Assembly (NCBI GenBank): GCA_003134435.1
Contig: PLBE01000053.1
Span: forward strand, 36,672 to 100,671
Reading direction: 5' to 3'
Source: Acidobacteriaceae bacterium
Lineage (GTDB): Bacteria; Acidobacteriota; Terriglobia; Terriglobales; Acidobacteriaceae
Length of the DNA stretch: 64,000 nucleotides
Both the position numbers and the translations under genes were made by a program. Positions 8,363 through 16,737 of this stretch are shown piece after piece; the stretch's first letter is position 1; each line of letters begins with the position of its first letter. A model generated the notes under the pieces. It saw only the letters and a list, made by a program, of their open reading frames with translations. It did no database searches and was not told the origin of the DNA.

Positions 8363-8392
8363 AAAAGAAAAGAGACGAGCTAAGCCCGTCTC
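8363..8392 (-). terminator. Rho-independent terminator of the amino-acid permease gene
   Basis: On the minus strand GAGACG and CGTCTC (8387-8392 and 8372-8377) enclose a 9-nt loop and are followed by TTTTCTTTT (8363-8371). It lies between the convergent ends of lpxB and the permease gene. Confidence 0.65.
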
Positions 8393-8431
8393 CATGTTGA
8401 AGGTATGTTGAAGATCAGCCGGCCGGAAACG

Positions 8432-9838
8432 CTAGGATGCCAGTTCCGGTTTCGCCGTCGCTGCCGCCCATCCCGCCGGCTTCAACGCATGATTGATCAG
8501 GAAAACCACCACGCCGCCTCCGATCACAATCAGTCCAAACAGGAGCGAACTCATGCCCAGGACCACTTCGTGTTCGCTGCGCAGGATGGCAAATCCCAAC
8601 AATAACGTTGGCGGAATGCCTACGGCGATCGCTCCAAACAGCCCGCCCGGCACGCGGAACGGCCGCTTTAATTCCGGTTCGCGAATCCGCAGACAGATCA
8701 AGGCCACAAACTCCAGCGTCAGACTCGCCCCATAAATCATGATGTCGAGAGTGACCAGCCGTTCGAAGCCAAGATTCAGAGCCAGTCCCCAGCCCACCGC
8801 CAGGGCAAGAATCGCGACCCAGGGCGCGCGCGATCTTGGATGCAGCTTGCCGAACACTTTCGGCAACATGCCATCCTGAGCCATGGCCAGCGGCAGCCGC
8901 GAGTAACTCATGACCAGGGCGTTGAACATGCCAAAGCCGCTCATCATGCCGCCCGCTACCAGCGCGATGCGAAGCACCGGGCCGCCCATCAACTGTGCGA
9001 CATCCGCCCAAGCCCCGGTCTCCCACGCGCTCGCCGGAAGGCCAGTGATCCACATCGCGGCAAACGGCAGAACATAAGTAACGCAAACGATGGCGACCGC
9101 GACCAGCATCGCCCGCGGATAAGTGCGCTGCGGGCGCTCGACTTCCGTAGCAATGGTTGAGGCGTTGTCCCAACCCATGTAGTTCCACATGCAGATGAGC
9201 AACCCGCCGAGTATGTCGACATTGGAAGTTGTCGGCTTGGTCACAGCGTTGGCGAGCGCGTGAATCTTGAACGGCGCCAGCACAAAAATGGCCGCGAAGG
9301 GCGCCGACAGGGCGAAAAACAGCCACAGCGAAGTCAGCGACACGACCTTGACGCCCAGAATATTAAGGATCGCGCAGGCGATCACGACGCCCAACGCCAC
9401 CGCCACGCCGCGATGATTCTCCTGAAACCACGGGAACATGCGCGTGAGGTACGCGACAAACAGCGTGGGATAAATCGCCATATCGAAAATGGACGCTACC
9501 AGCGAGAGCCAAGCTTCCTGAAATCCCCAGAAATTTCCCATGGCGCGCCGTACCCAGGCGTAGTACCCGCCCTCAAAAGGGAGCGCGCTCGAGAGTTCGC
9601 CAATCATGAACGCAGTTGGCAGGCTCCACAGAAGCGGGGTCAGCAGCAGGATCAAAATCGCTCTGCCATATCCGGCGCCATGCACGATGTCTTCGGTCCC
9701 ATAAGTTCCACCCGAGACCATAAAGAAGGTCGCGGCAACCAGAGGCCAAAGGGTGAGGCGGATGGACTTCGTCTTCTTGCGGGGGGCGACGGAGAGTGAA
9801 GGCTGCGGGATGTTAGCGGTTCGGGTAGCTGTTGCCAA
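8432..9838 (-). CDS. APC-superfamily amino-acid permease
   Basis: The 468-residue protein has about 12 hydrophobic segments and the APC-type first helix region (LWPLVAATFFMVSGGTYGTE, about residues 30-49) and GGYYAWVRRAMG, typical of AA_permease_2 members. It would import an amino acid or related amine by proton or solute coupling; the substrate cannot be told. The start is TTG at 9838, supported by GAGGAGGA about 10 nt upstream; no in-frame ATG gives the whole first helix. It stands alone, convergent with lpxB, and ends with a hairpin terminator. The first 20 residues are Thr/Arg-rich and cytoplasmic. Confidence 0.85.
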   Translation of the reverse strand: MATATRTANIPQPSLSVAPRKKTKSIRLTLWPLVAATFFMVSGGTYGTEDIVHGAGYGRAILILLLTPLLWSLPTAFMIGELSSALPFEGGYYAWVRRAMGNFWGFQEAWLSLVASIFDMAIYPTLFVAYLTRMFPWFQENHRGVAVALGVVIACAILNILGVKVVSLTSLWLFFALSAPFAAIFVLAPFKIHALANAVTKPTTSNVDILGGLLICMWNYMGWDNASTIATEVERPQRTYPRAMLVAVAIVCVTYVLPFAAMWITGLPASAWETGAWADVAQLMGGPVLRIALVAGGMMSGFGMFNALVMSYSRLPLAMAQDGMLPKVFGKLHPRSRAPWVAILALAVGWGLALNLGFERLVTLDIMIYGASLTLEFVALICLRIREPELKRPFRVPGGLFGAIAVGIPPTLLLGFAILRSEHEVVLGMSSLLFGLIVIGGGVVVFLINHALKPAGWAAATAKPELAS

Positions 9839-10166
9839 TTTCTATGGCTTCCTCCTCAGGCGACTCACTCTCACCACCGCGTCTCCCTTGCAATCTTTCT
9901 CGCGGCTCCCGGGTGAACTGCGATTTCCCGGACATGTCGGTGAAGTTAGTTCGCATTTGTGAGATTACGGGAAATTTCCACAGATGCAAGATTTTTTTGC
10001 GGAATTTTGAAAAGTTTTGTCAAGAAGGCCAGCGACGGAGGTAACCGCCGAACCACAGAAACACCCAGCGCGCGGCCCAAGGTGAAATTGGATGGACCCT
10101 TCCATGTGATCTGCGGTATAAAGATGCCCAATATCTGCGGTTCAATCAAGGTAGGAGGAATCAACT
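9839..10166. other. Intergenic region between divergent permease and cupin genes
   Basis: Besides the permease Shine-Dalgarno near its left end, this 328-bp stretch holds an AT-rich block (about 9970-10020) with a run of T and a TATAAA (10117-10122) that could be the -10 box of the cupin gene. No ORF with good start context was found. Confidence 0.4.
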
Positions 10167-10628
10167 ATGAGGAAAATCATGCTCGCAGTTTCATGTGTTG
10201 GCGTGGCTGTGCTGTTCGCTCAAACGGGCTCGCATCAGAATGCGTTTACTCCCGACCAGATCAAGTACGGAGTACCACCGCCGTTCGTAGCTGCAGGCGC
10301 GCGACTGGCCGTCATCGAGGGCGATCCCACCGCGAGTTCGGGAGACTTTACGATCCGCCTCAAAATGCCTGACGGCTACAAGATCGCTCCGCATTGGCAT
10401 CCCAAGCGCGAAAATGTCACGGTGATTTCCGGTGACTTCAAGGTTGGGATGGGAGACAAGTTCGACGAATCTAAGATGATGACGTTCCCGGCGGGCAGCT
10501 TCGCTTATCTCGATCCCGATATGCATCACTATGCGATGGCCTCCGGAGAGGTTGTAGTGCAGGTCCATGGAATGGCGCCGCTGCAATTTAACTATGTGAA
10601 TTCAGCGGACGATCCGAGCAAGAAATAG
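10167..10628 (+). CDS. Secreted cupin-domain protein
   Basis: The 153-residue protein has a signal peptide (MRKIMLAVSCVGVAVLFAQT) and one conserved cupin barrel. The first cupin motif is visible as HWHPKRENVTVISGDFKVG (about residues 74-92) and the second as AGSFAYLDPDMHHYAMASGE (about residues 110-129). The His and Glu residues could bind one metal. It has an ideal Shine-Dalgarno (GTAGGAGGAA, 6 nt before ATG). Such small periplasmic cupins are often annotated as DUF4437/cupin_2 proteins; no substrate is known. It is flanked by unrelated genes and appears monocistronic. Confidence 0.8.
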   Translation: MRKIMLAVSCVGVAVLFAQTGSHQNAFTPDQIKYGVPPPFVAAGARLAVIEGDPTASSGDFTIRLKMPDGYKIAPHWHPKRENVTVISGDFKVGMGDKFDESKMMTFPAGSFAYLDPDMHHYAMASGEVVVQVHGMAPLQFNYVNSADDPSKK

Positions 10629-10654
10629 GCTAAGAGGCGCCGCGGGCGGACAAA

Positions 10655-11917
10655 CTAGATCTGTTTCCAGAGTTCTTCCCGCGGATCCTCCGGGTTCAGT
10701 TTGGCCAACTCACGCAGCAGTTCCTTCGTCTTCTCGTCCCGAGGCATCGGCACGGTAATCTTCACTTCGACAATCTCATCGCCGCGCACGCCGTCCTTGG
10801 TGGCCGAGGGCACGCCCTTTTCACGCAGCCGCAGTTTCTGCCCCGACTGCGTCCCCGGAGGAATTTTCAGCATGCTCCGGCCATCAATCGTAGGAACTTC
10901 GATCTTCGACCCCAGCGCCGCTTCCACCGCCGTCACCGGCACAACGATTCGAACGTCGTCCCCTTCGCGCTGGAAAAGCGGGTGCTCGCCGATGCGGATG
11001 ATTACATAGAGGTCGCCCAGCCCGCCGCCCCTCAGCCCCGCATTGCCTTTGCCCGCGATCCGAATGCGCTGACCATCGCGCGTTCCCGCCTTGATTCGGA
11101 TCTCCAGCGGACTCGTACTCTCGACGCTGCCCTCACCATGACACACCGGGCACGTCGAAATATTCTTGCCCGTCCCATGGCAGCGCGGGCAGGTGACGTT
11201 GAACTTCATGCGCCCGCCCGTCTGTTCAATCGTCCCTTTACCATGACACTGCGGACATTCTCCTGGAGCTTCCGTAAAGCCATTGCCGTGGCAGTTTCCG
11301 CACACCTCGCGCCGGGCAATATTCAGCTTCATCACCCCGCCCCGGATCGCCGTCCAAAATGGCACGTTGACCTGATACTCCAGATCGCTGCCCGGTTCCG
11401 GTCCTTCGGCAGGCGCCTCGCCGCGCCCGCCGCCACTGAAAATACTCGAGAAGATATCCTTGAACCCGCCCCCCGAGCCGCCGGAACTCTTGCGTCCCCC
11501 GCTACGCCCCCCTTCGAACAGATCGGAAAAATCGAACCCACCGAAATCGACGTTGCTGGGCGCGCCCGGCTGACGGCCGCCGCCGGGAAAACCTCCCGAA
11601 AACCCGCCCCCAAAGTCGCCCGGGCCCGCCCCTGGCTGCCCGCCGCCCCGCGCGTAGGCGTCCGCCGTGGCCGGATCAATATTGTCGGAGTAGAACCCAA
11701 GCTGGTCGTAGATCTTTCTTTTTTTGGGATCGCTCAGGACGTCATTGGCCTCGGAGAGAGTCTTGAACTTCTCTTCCGCCGACTTGTCGCCAGGATTGAC
11801 GTCGGGGTGGTATTTGCGCGCAAGTTTCCGAAACGCCTTGCGAATCTCGTCCACCGAGGCAGACTTCTTCACCCCAAGAACGCTGTAATAATCTTTGTCT
11901 TTGGTTTGGGTCGCCAT
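10655..11917 (-). CDS. dnaJ: Chaperone protein DnaJ (Hsp40)
   Basis: The 420-residue protein has an N-terminal J domain ([23 protein letters not shown] motif in [12 protein letters not shown], residues 9-73), a long Gly-rich linker (about 85-165), four CxxCxGxG zinc repeats ([32 protein letters not shown]) and the C-terminal substrate domain ending PREELWKQI. It delivers substrates to DnaK and stimulates its ATPase. It lies downstream of dnaK on the same strand with a small ORF between. The Gly-rich region, with several [12 protein letters not shown]-like stretches, is longer than in E. coli DnaJ. Confidence 0.96.
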   Translation of the reverse strand: MATQTKDKDYYSVLGVKKSASVDEIRKAFRKLARKYHPDVNPGDKSAEEKFKTLSEANDVLSDPKKRKIYDQLGFYSDNIDPATADAYARGGGQPGAGPGDFGGGFSGGFPGGGRQPGAPSNVDFGGFDFSDLFEGGRSGGRKSSGGSGGGFKDIFSSIFSGGGRGEAPAEGPEPGSDLEYQVNVPFWTAIRGGVMKLNIARREVCGNCHGNGFTEAPGECPQCHGKGTIEQTGGRMKFNVTCPRCHGTGKNISTCPVCHGEGSVESTSPLEIRIKAGTRDGQRIRIAGKGNAGLRGGGLGDLYVIIRIGEHPLFQREGDDVRIVVPVTAVEAALGSKIEVPTIDGRSMLKIPPGTQSGQKLRLREKGVPSATKDGVRGDEIVEVKITVPMPRDEKTKELLRELAKLNPEDPREELWKQI

Positions 11918-12033
11918 GTCAGCCGTTCAGCAGGCAGCTTAATATCATCGTCGCAGCTTGAATTTTTGTCATCCCCAGGGGAACTTTGTCATTGCCGAAG
12001 AATTCCGGAAACCGAGAACTGAGAACTGCTTCC

Positions 12034-12213
12034 TCAGTTCACGACTTCCTTCGCCTGTTCGTCCATCGCAACCGTAAACGCCTCAAAGGGCGAGGCATCC
12101 ATCGACACCGGAATGCGCTGTACCCCCGTTGCCGTGGGCGCGAAACAATACCAGCGTCCCTCCTCGGGGACGAAGTTCACAAAAAACATTTGTCCGTTGA
12201 CTTCGAATCTCAA
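12034..12213 (-). CDS. Small protein of unknown function between dnaK and dnaJ
   Basis: The likely product is 59 residues, starting at TTG 12213 with AGAGGA about 6 nt upstream: MRFEVNGQMFFVNFVPEEGR, then WYCFAPTATGVQRIPVSMD. The frame is open upstream to 12330, but that part overlaps a strong hairpin (12301-12325) and has no ribosome-binding site. The alternating pattern looks like a small beta-sheet protein. I do not recognise a named family. Its place between dnaK and dnaJ suggests co-transcription with the chaperones; whether it works with them is unknown. Confidence 0.5.
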   Translation of the reverse strand: MRFEVNGQMFFVNFVPEEGRWYCFAPTATGVQRIPVSMDASPFEAFTVAMDEQAKEVVN

Positions 12214-12300
12214 TTCACTTTCCTCTTTCCCAGCCCCAAGGGTCCTATCATCCCAGCGCTTCGCCGGGACAACAGCTCTTCCTGATGACTCAGATGCAAG

Positions 12301-12325
12301 TTGGGGGCGCTCCACGCGCCCCCAA
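12301..12325 (-). terminator. Strong hairpin after dnaK
   Basis: TTGGGGGCGC (12301-12310), loop TCCAC and GCGCCCCCAA (12316-12325) form a perfect 10-bp stem 32 bp past the dnaK stop. There is no T-run after it on the minus strand, so it may be an mRNA 3'-end stabiliser or attenuator rather than a classical terminator. Confidence 0.55.
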
Positions 12326-12356
12326 GCCAAAAGCCGATAGCGAAAGAGCCAGCAGC

Positions 12357-14300
12357 TTATTTCTTGTCTTCGACGTCCACATACTCGGCGTCGATCACGC
12401 CTTCGTCTTTCTTCTGACCCGCGCCATTGCCGCCCGCCGTCGCGCCGTGCCCATCCGTCGGACCCGCGCCCGTTCCCGCCGCGGCGCCCGCAGTCGCTTG
12501 CGTAGCCTTGTACATCTGCTCCGCAAGTTTGTGCGATGCCGCCGTCAGTTTCTCCCGCGCCGAGTCCATCTGGGCCTTATCGCCGCCTTCGATCGCCTTC
12601 TTCGCGTCCGCCAGAGCGTTCTCCACGTCGCCGCGCTCCGTGCCCGAGATCTTGTCGCCATGCTCCTTCAGCATCTTCTCGATGTTGTAGACCATCGAGT
12701 CGAGCTGATTCTTGGCCTCGATCTCCTCCCGCCGCGCCTTGTCTTCCGCGGAATGCGCGTCGGCTTCCTTCGCCATGCGCTCCACTTCGTCCTTCGACAA
12801 GCCCGAAGACGACGTGATCGTGATCTTCTGGTCCTTGCCCGTGGCGTTATCCTTCGCCGTCACGTTCAGGATGCCGTTGGCATCAATGTCGAACGTCACC
12901 TCAATCTGCGGCACGCCTCGCGGCGCTGGCGGCAATCCAATCAAGTGGAACTTGCCCAGCGTACGGTTCTGTGCCGCCAGCGGACGCTCGCCCTGCAGCA
13001 CGACCACCTCCACCGACGTTTGACTGTCGGCCGCCGTCGAAAACGTCTCCGTCTTCTTCGTCGGAATCGTCGTGTTCCTCGGAATCATCGGTGTCGCCAC
13101 TCCGCCCAGGGTCTCAATCGATAAAGTCAGCGGAGTCACGTCCAGCAGCAGCAGGTCCTTTACCTCGCCGCCCAGAACGCCGCCCTGAATCGCCGCTCCA
13201 ATTGCCACCACCTCATCCGGGTTCACGCCCTTGTGCCCTTCGCGTCCAAACAGTTCCTTTACAATCGCCTGAATGCGCGGCATGCGCGTCTGTCCGCCAA
13301 CCAGGACTACTTCGTTAATCTTGCTGGCATCGATGCCCGCATCTTTCAAACATTGCTTGGACGGGCCAACCGATCGCTGCAAAATGTCTTCGATCATGGT
13401 TTCGAGCTTCGCCCGCGTCAGCTTAATCACCAGGTGCTTGGGCCCGGAAGCGTCGGCCGTGATGAACGGCAGATTGATTTCCGTCTCCATCGTGGTCGAG
13501 AGTTCGATCTTCGCACGCTCCGCTGCGTCCCGCAGCCGCTGCAAGGCCATCTCGTTACCCTTGCCACGCAGATCGAGGCCTTCGTTTTTCTTGAATTCAT
13601 CGATCAGCCAATCCACCAGCCGCTGGTCGATGTTGTCGCCTCCCAGGTGCGTGTCTCCGTTCGTGGCCTTTACTTCGACCACCCCTTCGCCAACTTCAAG
13701 GATCGAAATGTCGAACGTGCCCCCGCCGAAGTCGTACACGGCGATCGTCTCGTCCTTGCCCTTGTCGAGCCCATAGGCCAGAGCTGCCGCCGTAGGCTCG
13801 TTAATGATGCGCTTTACATCGAGGCCTGCAATCTTGCCCGCATCCTTGGTGGCTTGCCGTTGCGCGTCATTGAAGTACGCCGGCACCGTGATGACCGCGT
13901 CCGTGACCTTCTCGCCGAGATAGTCTTCCGCCGCCTTCTTCAACTTCTGCAAAATCATCGCCGAGATCTCTGGCGGAGTGTATTTCTTCCCCTGCGCAAC
14001 GATCACGACGTTGTCCCCGTCGCGCTCGACCTTATATGGGACCATCTTCAATTCTTCGCTGACCTCGTCATAGCGCCGTCCCATGAAGCGCTTGATCGAG
14101 TAAACCGTGTTCTCAGGATTGGTAATGGCCTGCCGTTTAGCCACCTGCCCCACCAGCCGTTCGCCGGTCTTGGTGAAGCCAACCACTGACGGTGTGGTCC
14201 GCCCACCTTCTTCGTTAGCAATGACTTTGGGTTCTCCCCCCTCCATAACCGCAACGCAGGAGTTGGTAGTCCCAAGGTCAATTCCGATAATCTTTCCCAT
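12357..14300 (-). CDS. dnaK: Chaperone protein DnaK (Hsp70)
   Basis: The 647-residue protein starts with [20 protein letters not shown] and has the Hsp70 signatures [19 protein letters not shown] and [14 protein letters not shown], then the substrate-binding domain ([35 protein letters not shown]) and a lid. A Gly-rich tail ends in [15 protein letters not shown], close to the conserved DnaK terminus. It is the ATP-driven cytoplasmic chaperone. CGGAGGAT lies 6 nt ahead of the ATG. A candidate promoter is at 14364-14392. No CIRCE element is visible. The dnaK - small ORF - dnaJ order places dnaJ downstream; grpE is not adjacent. Confidence 0.98.
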   Translation of the reverse strand: MGKIIGIDLGTTNSCVAVMEGGEPKVIANEEGGRTTPSVVGFTKTGERLVGQVAKRQAITNPENTVYSIKRFMGRRYDEVSEELKMVPYKVERDGDNVVIVAQGKKYTPPEISAMILQKLKKAAEDYLGEKVTDAVITVPAYFNDAQRQATKDAGKIAGLDVKRIINEPTAAALAYGLDKGKDETIAVYDFGGGTFDISILEVGEGVVEVKATNGDTHLGGDNIDQRLVDWLIDEFKKNEGLDLRGKGNEMALQRLRDAAERAKIELSTTMETEINLPFITADASGPKHLVIKLTRAKLETMIEDILQRSVGPSKQCLKDAGIDASKINEVVLVGGQTRMPRIQAIVKELFGREGHKGVNPDEVVAIGAAIQGGVLGGEVKDLLLLDVTPLTLSIETLGGVATPMIPRNTTIPTKKTETFSTAADSQTSVEVVVLQGERPLAAQNRTLGKFHLIGLPPAPRGVPQIEVTFDIDANGILNVTAKDNATGKDQKITITSSSGLSKDEVERMAKEADAHSAEDKARREEIEAKNQLDSMVYNIEKMLKEHGDKISGTERGDVENALADAKKAIEGGDKAQMDSAREKLTAASHKLAEQMYKATQATAGAAAGTGAGPTDGHGATAGGNGAGQKKDEGVIDAEYVDVEDKK

Positions 14301-14363
14301 ATCCGTATCCTCCGATACTATAAGTGCCTTATAATCAATGCGATGATGATTATGTTCTAGGCC

Positions 14364-14392
14364 ATCCTATAACCTGAGCGAATCATTGTCAA
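14364..14392 (-). promoter_or_regulatory. Candidate dnaK promoter
   Basis: On the minus strand TTGACA (14387-14392) is followed after 17 bp by TAGGAT (14364-14369), leaving a leader of about 55 nt before the dnaK ATG. The -35 box is perfect, the -10 weak. A second TA-rich stretch (GATTATAAGG, about 14328-14337) is closer to the gene. Confidence 0.5.
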
Positions 14393-14491
14393 GGTTTAGA
14401 TGCTGGCGCGGCTTCTGGGGATTCCGACAAACTCACGCGCGTTGACGTTCTACTAGGGGGACCAACTGCACAGTGCCAAAGGAGAAAAAAT

Positions 14492-14698
14492 CTATGAACC
14501 GGTTAAGTGCTGATCCTGGTGACTATCAAGAAACCGACACGGACGAAGCAAGAATCCTCCTTGGTGTCGCCGTCCCCTGCCGACTCTGCGAGCCCGCCTT
14601 CTGAAGATCTGTGTTGCGTTTGCCGGAACCGCAGATCCACAGGCAGCACAAAAATTCGCCTGTCCTTCCAGTGCACGTCCGCAATTTCGGCAGAACAT
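14492..14698 (-). pseudogene. Short zinc-ribbon protein, probably truncated
   Basis: From ATG 14698, preceded by GGAGGG about 8 nt upstream and TAGAAT further up, the frame encodes MFCRNCGRALEGQANFCAAC, then GSAVPANAT. This is a canonical four-Cys zinc ribbon (C-x2-C ... C-x2-C) as found at the start of many membrane proteins. After about residue 30 the sequence becomes Arg-rich and low in sense (IFRRRARRVGRGRRHQGG) and stops at 68 residues. A -1/+1 shift would give a more ordinary Ser/Glu/Asp-rich continuation (SSEGGLAESAGDGDTKED), so a frameshift or decay of a longer zinc-ribbon membrane protein is likely. It overlaps a small plus-strand ORF. Confidence 0.45.
14494..14604 (+). CDS. Possible 36-residue small protein, antisense to the zinc-ribbon ORF
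   Basis: ATG at 14494 is preceded by AAAGGAGAAAAAATCT, a near-ideal Shine-Dalgarno at good spacing. The product is MNRLSADPGDYQETDTDEAR, then ILLGVAVPCRLCEPAF. It ends with a C-x2-C pair. It is too short for family assignment and lies fully opposite the zinc-ribbon ORF. The good initiation context is the only support. Confidence 0.3.
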   Translation: MNRLSADPGDYQETDTDEARILLGVAVPCRLCEPAF

Positions 14699-14828
14699 AT
14701 CACGACCCTCCAAATTCTAGGTTCGCTTTACCGCGCCTACACCCGCCACCCGAGGAGCCGGGTGCCCCGTTCTTGCGGTTCTGGTGCGCATGGGTGGGCC
14801 TCCACTCCGCCCCGGCCTTGTGGGGTCC

Positions 14829-15101
14829 TCACTCCCGCGGTTTTTTTCGCTCCTCCATCATTACCTTCCGCAGCGCCCGGTTGATTCGCGTCTGGTAGCC
14901 CCGGCCGCCCCGCTGGAACCACGCTAGCACGTCCGCGTCCACCCGCATCGTCACCGGTTTCTTCACCGGCTTGTACATGCCCGCCCAATCCTCTGGCAGG
15001 TAGCGCGGGTGCCGGCTCGAAGAAGCCTCGATCCTGGTCACTTTTCGCGTCACTTTCACGCGCTTCTTAACTGCTTTGCGTCGTTGGGTTTGAGTCTTCA
15101 T
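14829..15101 (-). CDS. BrnA-like antitoxin / DUF4415 DNA-binding protein (orphan)
   Basis: The 90-residue protein has a Lys/Arg-rich N-terminus and a C-terminal ribbon-helix-helix-like segment MRVDADVLAWFQRGGRGYQT, then RINRALRKVMMEE, the signature of BrnA_antitoxin/DUF4415 proteins. In the usual pair brnT (toxin) lies immediately upstream of brnA, but here the upstream 83 bp hold a divergent promoter region and no BrnT-like ORF. It could be a solitary regulator or a remnant. Its promoter places TATAAT 8 nt from the ATG, so the mRNA may be nearly leaderless. About 115 bp downstream on the minus strand are GC-rich palindromes. Confidence 0.75.
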   Translation of the reverse strand: MKTQTQRRKAVKKRVKVTRKVTRIEASSSRHPRYLPEDWAGMYKPVKKPVTMRVDADVLAWFQRGGRGYQTRINRALRKVMMEERKKPRE

Positions 15102-15109
15102 GTCCGTAC

Positions 15110-15139
15110 ATTATAATACCAACACAACTACGCGTACAA
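15110..15139 (-). promoter_or_regulatory. Promoter of the brnA-like gene
   Basis: On the minus strand TTGTAC (15134-15139), 18 bp and perfect TATAAT (15110-15115) lie 8 nt before the ATG at 15101. The -35 end touches the parS-like palindrome, so a protein bound there could affect transcription. Confidence 0.6.
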
Positions 15140-15155
15140 CGTTCCACGTGGAACA
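15140..15155. other. parS-like ParB-binding site
   Basis: CGTTCCACGTGGAACA contains the perfect 14-bp palindrome GTTCCACGTGGAAC (15141-15154). It matches the widely conserved parS 16-mer TGTTTCACGTGAAACA at 13 of 16 positions; the GTTCCACGTGGAAC variant is known from Pseudomonas parS sites. It lies in the divergent promoter region between the brnA-like and methyltransferase genes. A single site is seen in this window. ParB-dependent centromere function is inferred. Confidence 0.6.
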
Positions 15156-15170
15156 TTTCTTCGAAAAGCA

Positions 15171-15176
15171 TAGAAT
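15171..15176 (+). promoter_or_regulatory. TAGAAT box 8 nt before the methyltransferase start
   Basis: TAGAAT is followed by CTCCCTCT and ATG at 15185. The position suits a leaderless or near-leaderless transcript; no clear -35 box is seen and the parS-like site lies 15 bp upstream. Confidence 0.35.
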
Positions 15177-15184
15177 CTCCCTCT

Positions 15185-15967
15185 ATGGAACCGCACGCCT
15201 TTGTCAAAGAAGTATATCGAAGGATGAGTCTGCGCCACGCGGCGACCCAGCCGCCCATCCCCTGGACCGCCATGCAGAATCAGCCCCAGGTGCTGCAGGC
15301 GGCCCATGAACTCCGCGACATACTGCCGCCCGACAGGAATGCCGCCATCCTCGACATCGGCTTCGGACAGGGCTGGTTTCTGGCCGCTTGCCTCACCCTG
15401 GGATACCGCGAACTTTCCGGCGCCGACTTCGACATCGCGCAAAAAAACTACATCCGCTCCTGGAGCGAGCCCCCCATTCAGCTCCATGAGATCGAGGACA
15501 ACATCGGAGATTTCCTGGCGGACCGCGAACAGCAGTACGACTTCATCCACCTGTCGCACGTCATCGAGCACATCCCGAAGTACTCGTTGCTCTGGGTGGT
15601 CGATGCTCTCTACCGGGCGCTGAGGCCGGGCGGCATGTTAATGCTGCGCACTCCCAACATGGAAGGACCCTGCGCCAATTCCAGTTTTTTCGTCACGCTG
15701 GCCCATGAGTACGGGTTCTGCGGTTCGAACCTGGAGTCGCTGCTGGATATTTGCGGATTCGACGATATCCGCTTTTGCCGGCCAACCACGTTCCGCCCCA
15801 CCCTCAAGCAGCGGGCAGGAGCCCTGCTGCGCCGCTTCTTCCTGAAGGAAAATGAAATCCGGCACCGCCTGTTCGGAGTGAATACGGGAGGAGTCTTCGA
15901 CGCGGAGTTGGTGATAACGGCAAAGCGAGGCGCCATGCCTCCGTTCTTTGATCCGAAGTACCGGTGA
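15185..15967 (+). CDS. Class I SAM-dependent methyltransferase
   Basis: The 260-residue protein has the Methyltransf_23/11 motif I AAILDIGFGQGWFLAACLTL (about residues 53-72), the acidic loop SGADFD, motif II-III FIHLSHVIEHIPKYSLLWVV and motif IV LRPGGMLMLRTPN. The LSHVIEH form is common in methyltransferases linked to surface polysaccharide and glycolipid modification. It has no operon partner: brnA diverges and the peroxiredoxin gene converges 4 bp away. The substrate is unknown. Confidence 0.85.
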   Translation: MEPHAFVKEVYRRMSLRHAATQPPIPWTAMQNQPQVLQAAHELRDILPPDRNAAILDIGFGQGWFLAACLTLGYRELSGADFDIAQKNYIRSWSEPPIQLHEIEDNIGDFLADREQQYDFIHLSHVIEHIPKYSLLWVVDALYRALRPGGMLMLRTPNMEGPCANSSFFVTLAHEYGFCGSNLESLLDICGFDDIRFCRPTTFRPTLKQRAGALLRRFFLKENEIRHRLFGVNTGGVFDAELVITAKRGAMPPFFDPKYR

Positions 15968-15971
15968 CGAA

Positions 15972-16673
15972 CTAGCGAGTGTTCTCGACGGCAGCGAGAA
16001 TCTGCAGCGGCTCAGGGCGTTCGCTGTAATCTTCGTCGGCAGCGGCGAAGAGGATGGCGCCGTCCCGGTCGATGACGAAGCTCGCGGGGATGGGCAGTTC
16101 CCAGCTCGGGTCGCCGTTGACGTGAGGCAGATTGATAAAGGTGCTGCGGTAAAGACCCTGCTGTTCCTCGGGAACGCGGTAGACGAGTCCAAACTGGCGG
16201 GCGAGCTGATTGCGGGCGTCGACCAGCAGAGGGAAGGCGAGCTGGTGCTGGTCGCGCATGAAGAAAGACTGCTTCTCGGTTTGCGGGGAGACGGCGACGA
16301 GCGACGCTCCGGCAGCGGAGATTGCGGCGGCGATGCAGTTCATCGCTTCCATTTGCGCGACGCAGAAGGGACACCAGCGTCCGCGGATGAACACGAGCAC
16401 GAAGCGGCCCTTGCCTAGAAGGCTGGCGGAAGAAACGAGTTTGCCGTTGTGGTCGGGAAGTTCGAAGGCCGGAGTCATGGCGCCGATTCCGATGACGTTG
16501 AGTGCCTGCGCTGCAATGCCCTGAGCTTTGAGAGCGGCCACGGCGCGGGCATGGACGGCTTGCACGTCGGCGGGAACATACTTGGCGATCGCTTCCTTGC
16601 GCTCGGCAAAGATTTCGCGCAGCGGGCGAAGGTCAGGGCCCGAGCTGGATTCGTTGAGGGATCGCCACTTCAT
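15972..16673 (-). CDS. AhpC/TSA peroxiredoxin-like protein
   Basis: The 234-residue protein has a thioredoxin fold with FVLVFIRGRWCPFCVAQMEA (about residues 101-120), giving a C-x2-C active site in the AhpC/TSA family position, then LVAVSPQTEKQSFFMRDQ and PASFVIDRDGAILFA. An N-terminal helical stretch of about 60 residues precedes the fold. It probably reduces peroxides or disulfides in the cytoplasm, since no signal peptide is seen from the chosen ATG at 16673. The frame extends to 16814 but that extension would overlap the neighbouring gene. Confidence 0.85.
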   Translation of the reverse strand: MKWRSLNESSSGPDLRPLREIFAERKEAIAKYVPADVQAVHARAVAALKAQGIAAQALNVIGIGAMTPAFELPDHNGKLVSSASLLGKGRFVLVFIRGRWCPFCVAQMEAMNCIAAAISAAGASLVAVSPQTEKQSFFMRDQHQLAFPLLVDARNQLARQFGLVYRVPEEQQGLYRSTFINLPHVNGDPSWELPIPASFVIDRDGAILFAAADEDYSERPEPLQILAAVENTR

Positions 16674-16737
16674 AAAAGATTCCCGCTGGGGACTATACCG
16701 ACAGTTGGAGCCGCGTAAGCAAGGGATCAACTCCGAC

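Noticed and set aside
14301-14400. CIRCE heat-shock operator upstream of dnaK
   Set aside because: The TTAGCACTC-N9-GAGTGCTAA pattern is absent; only a sigma70-like promoter is seen.
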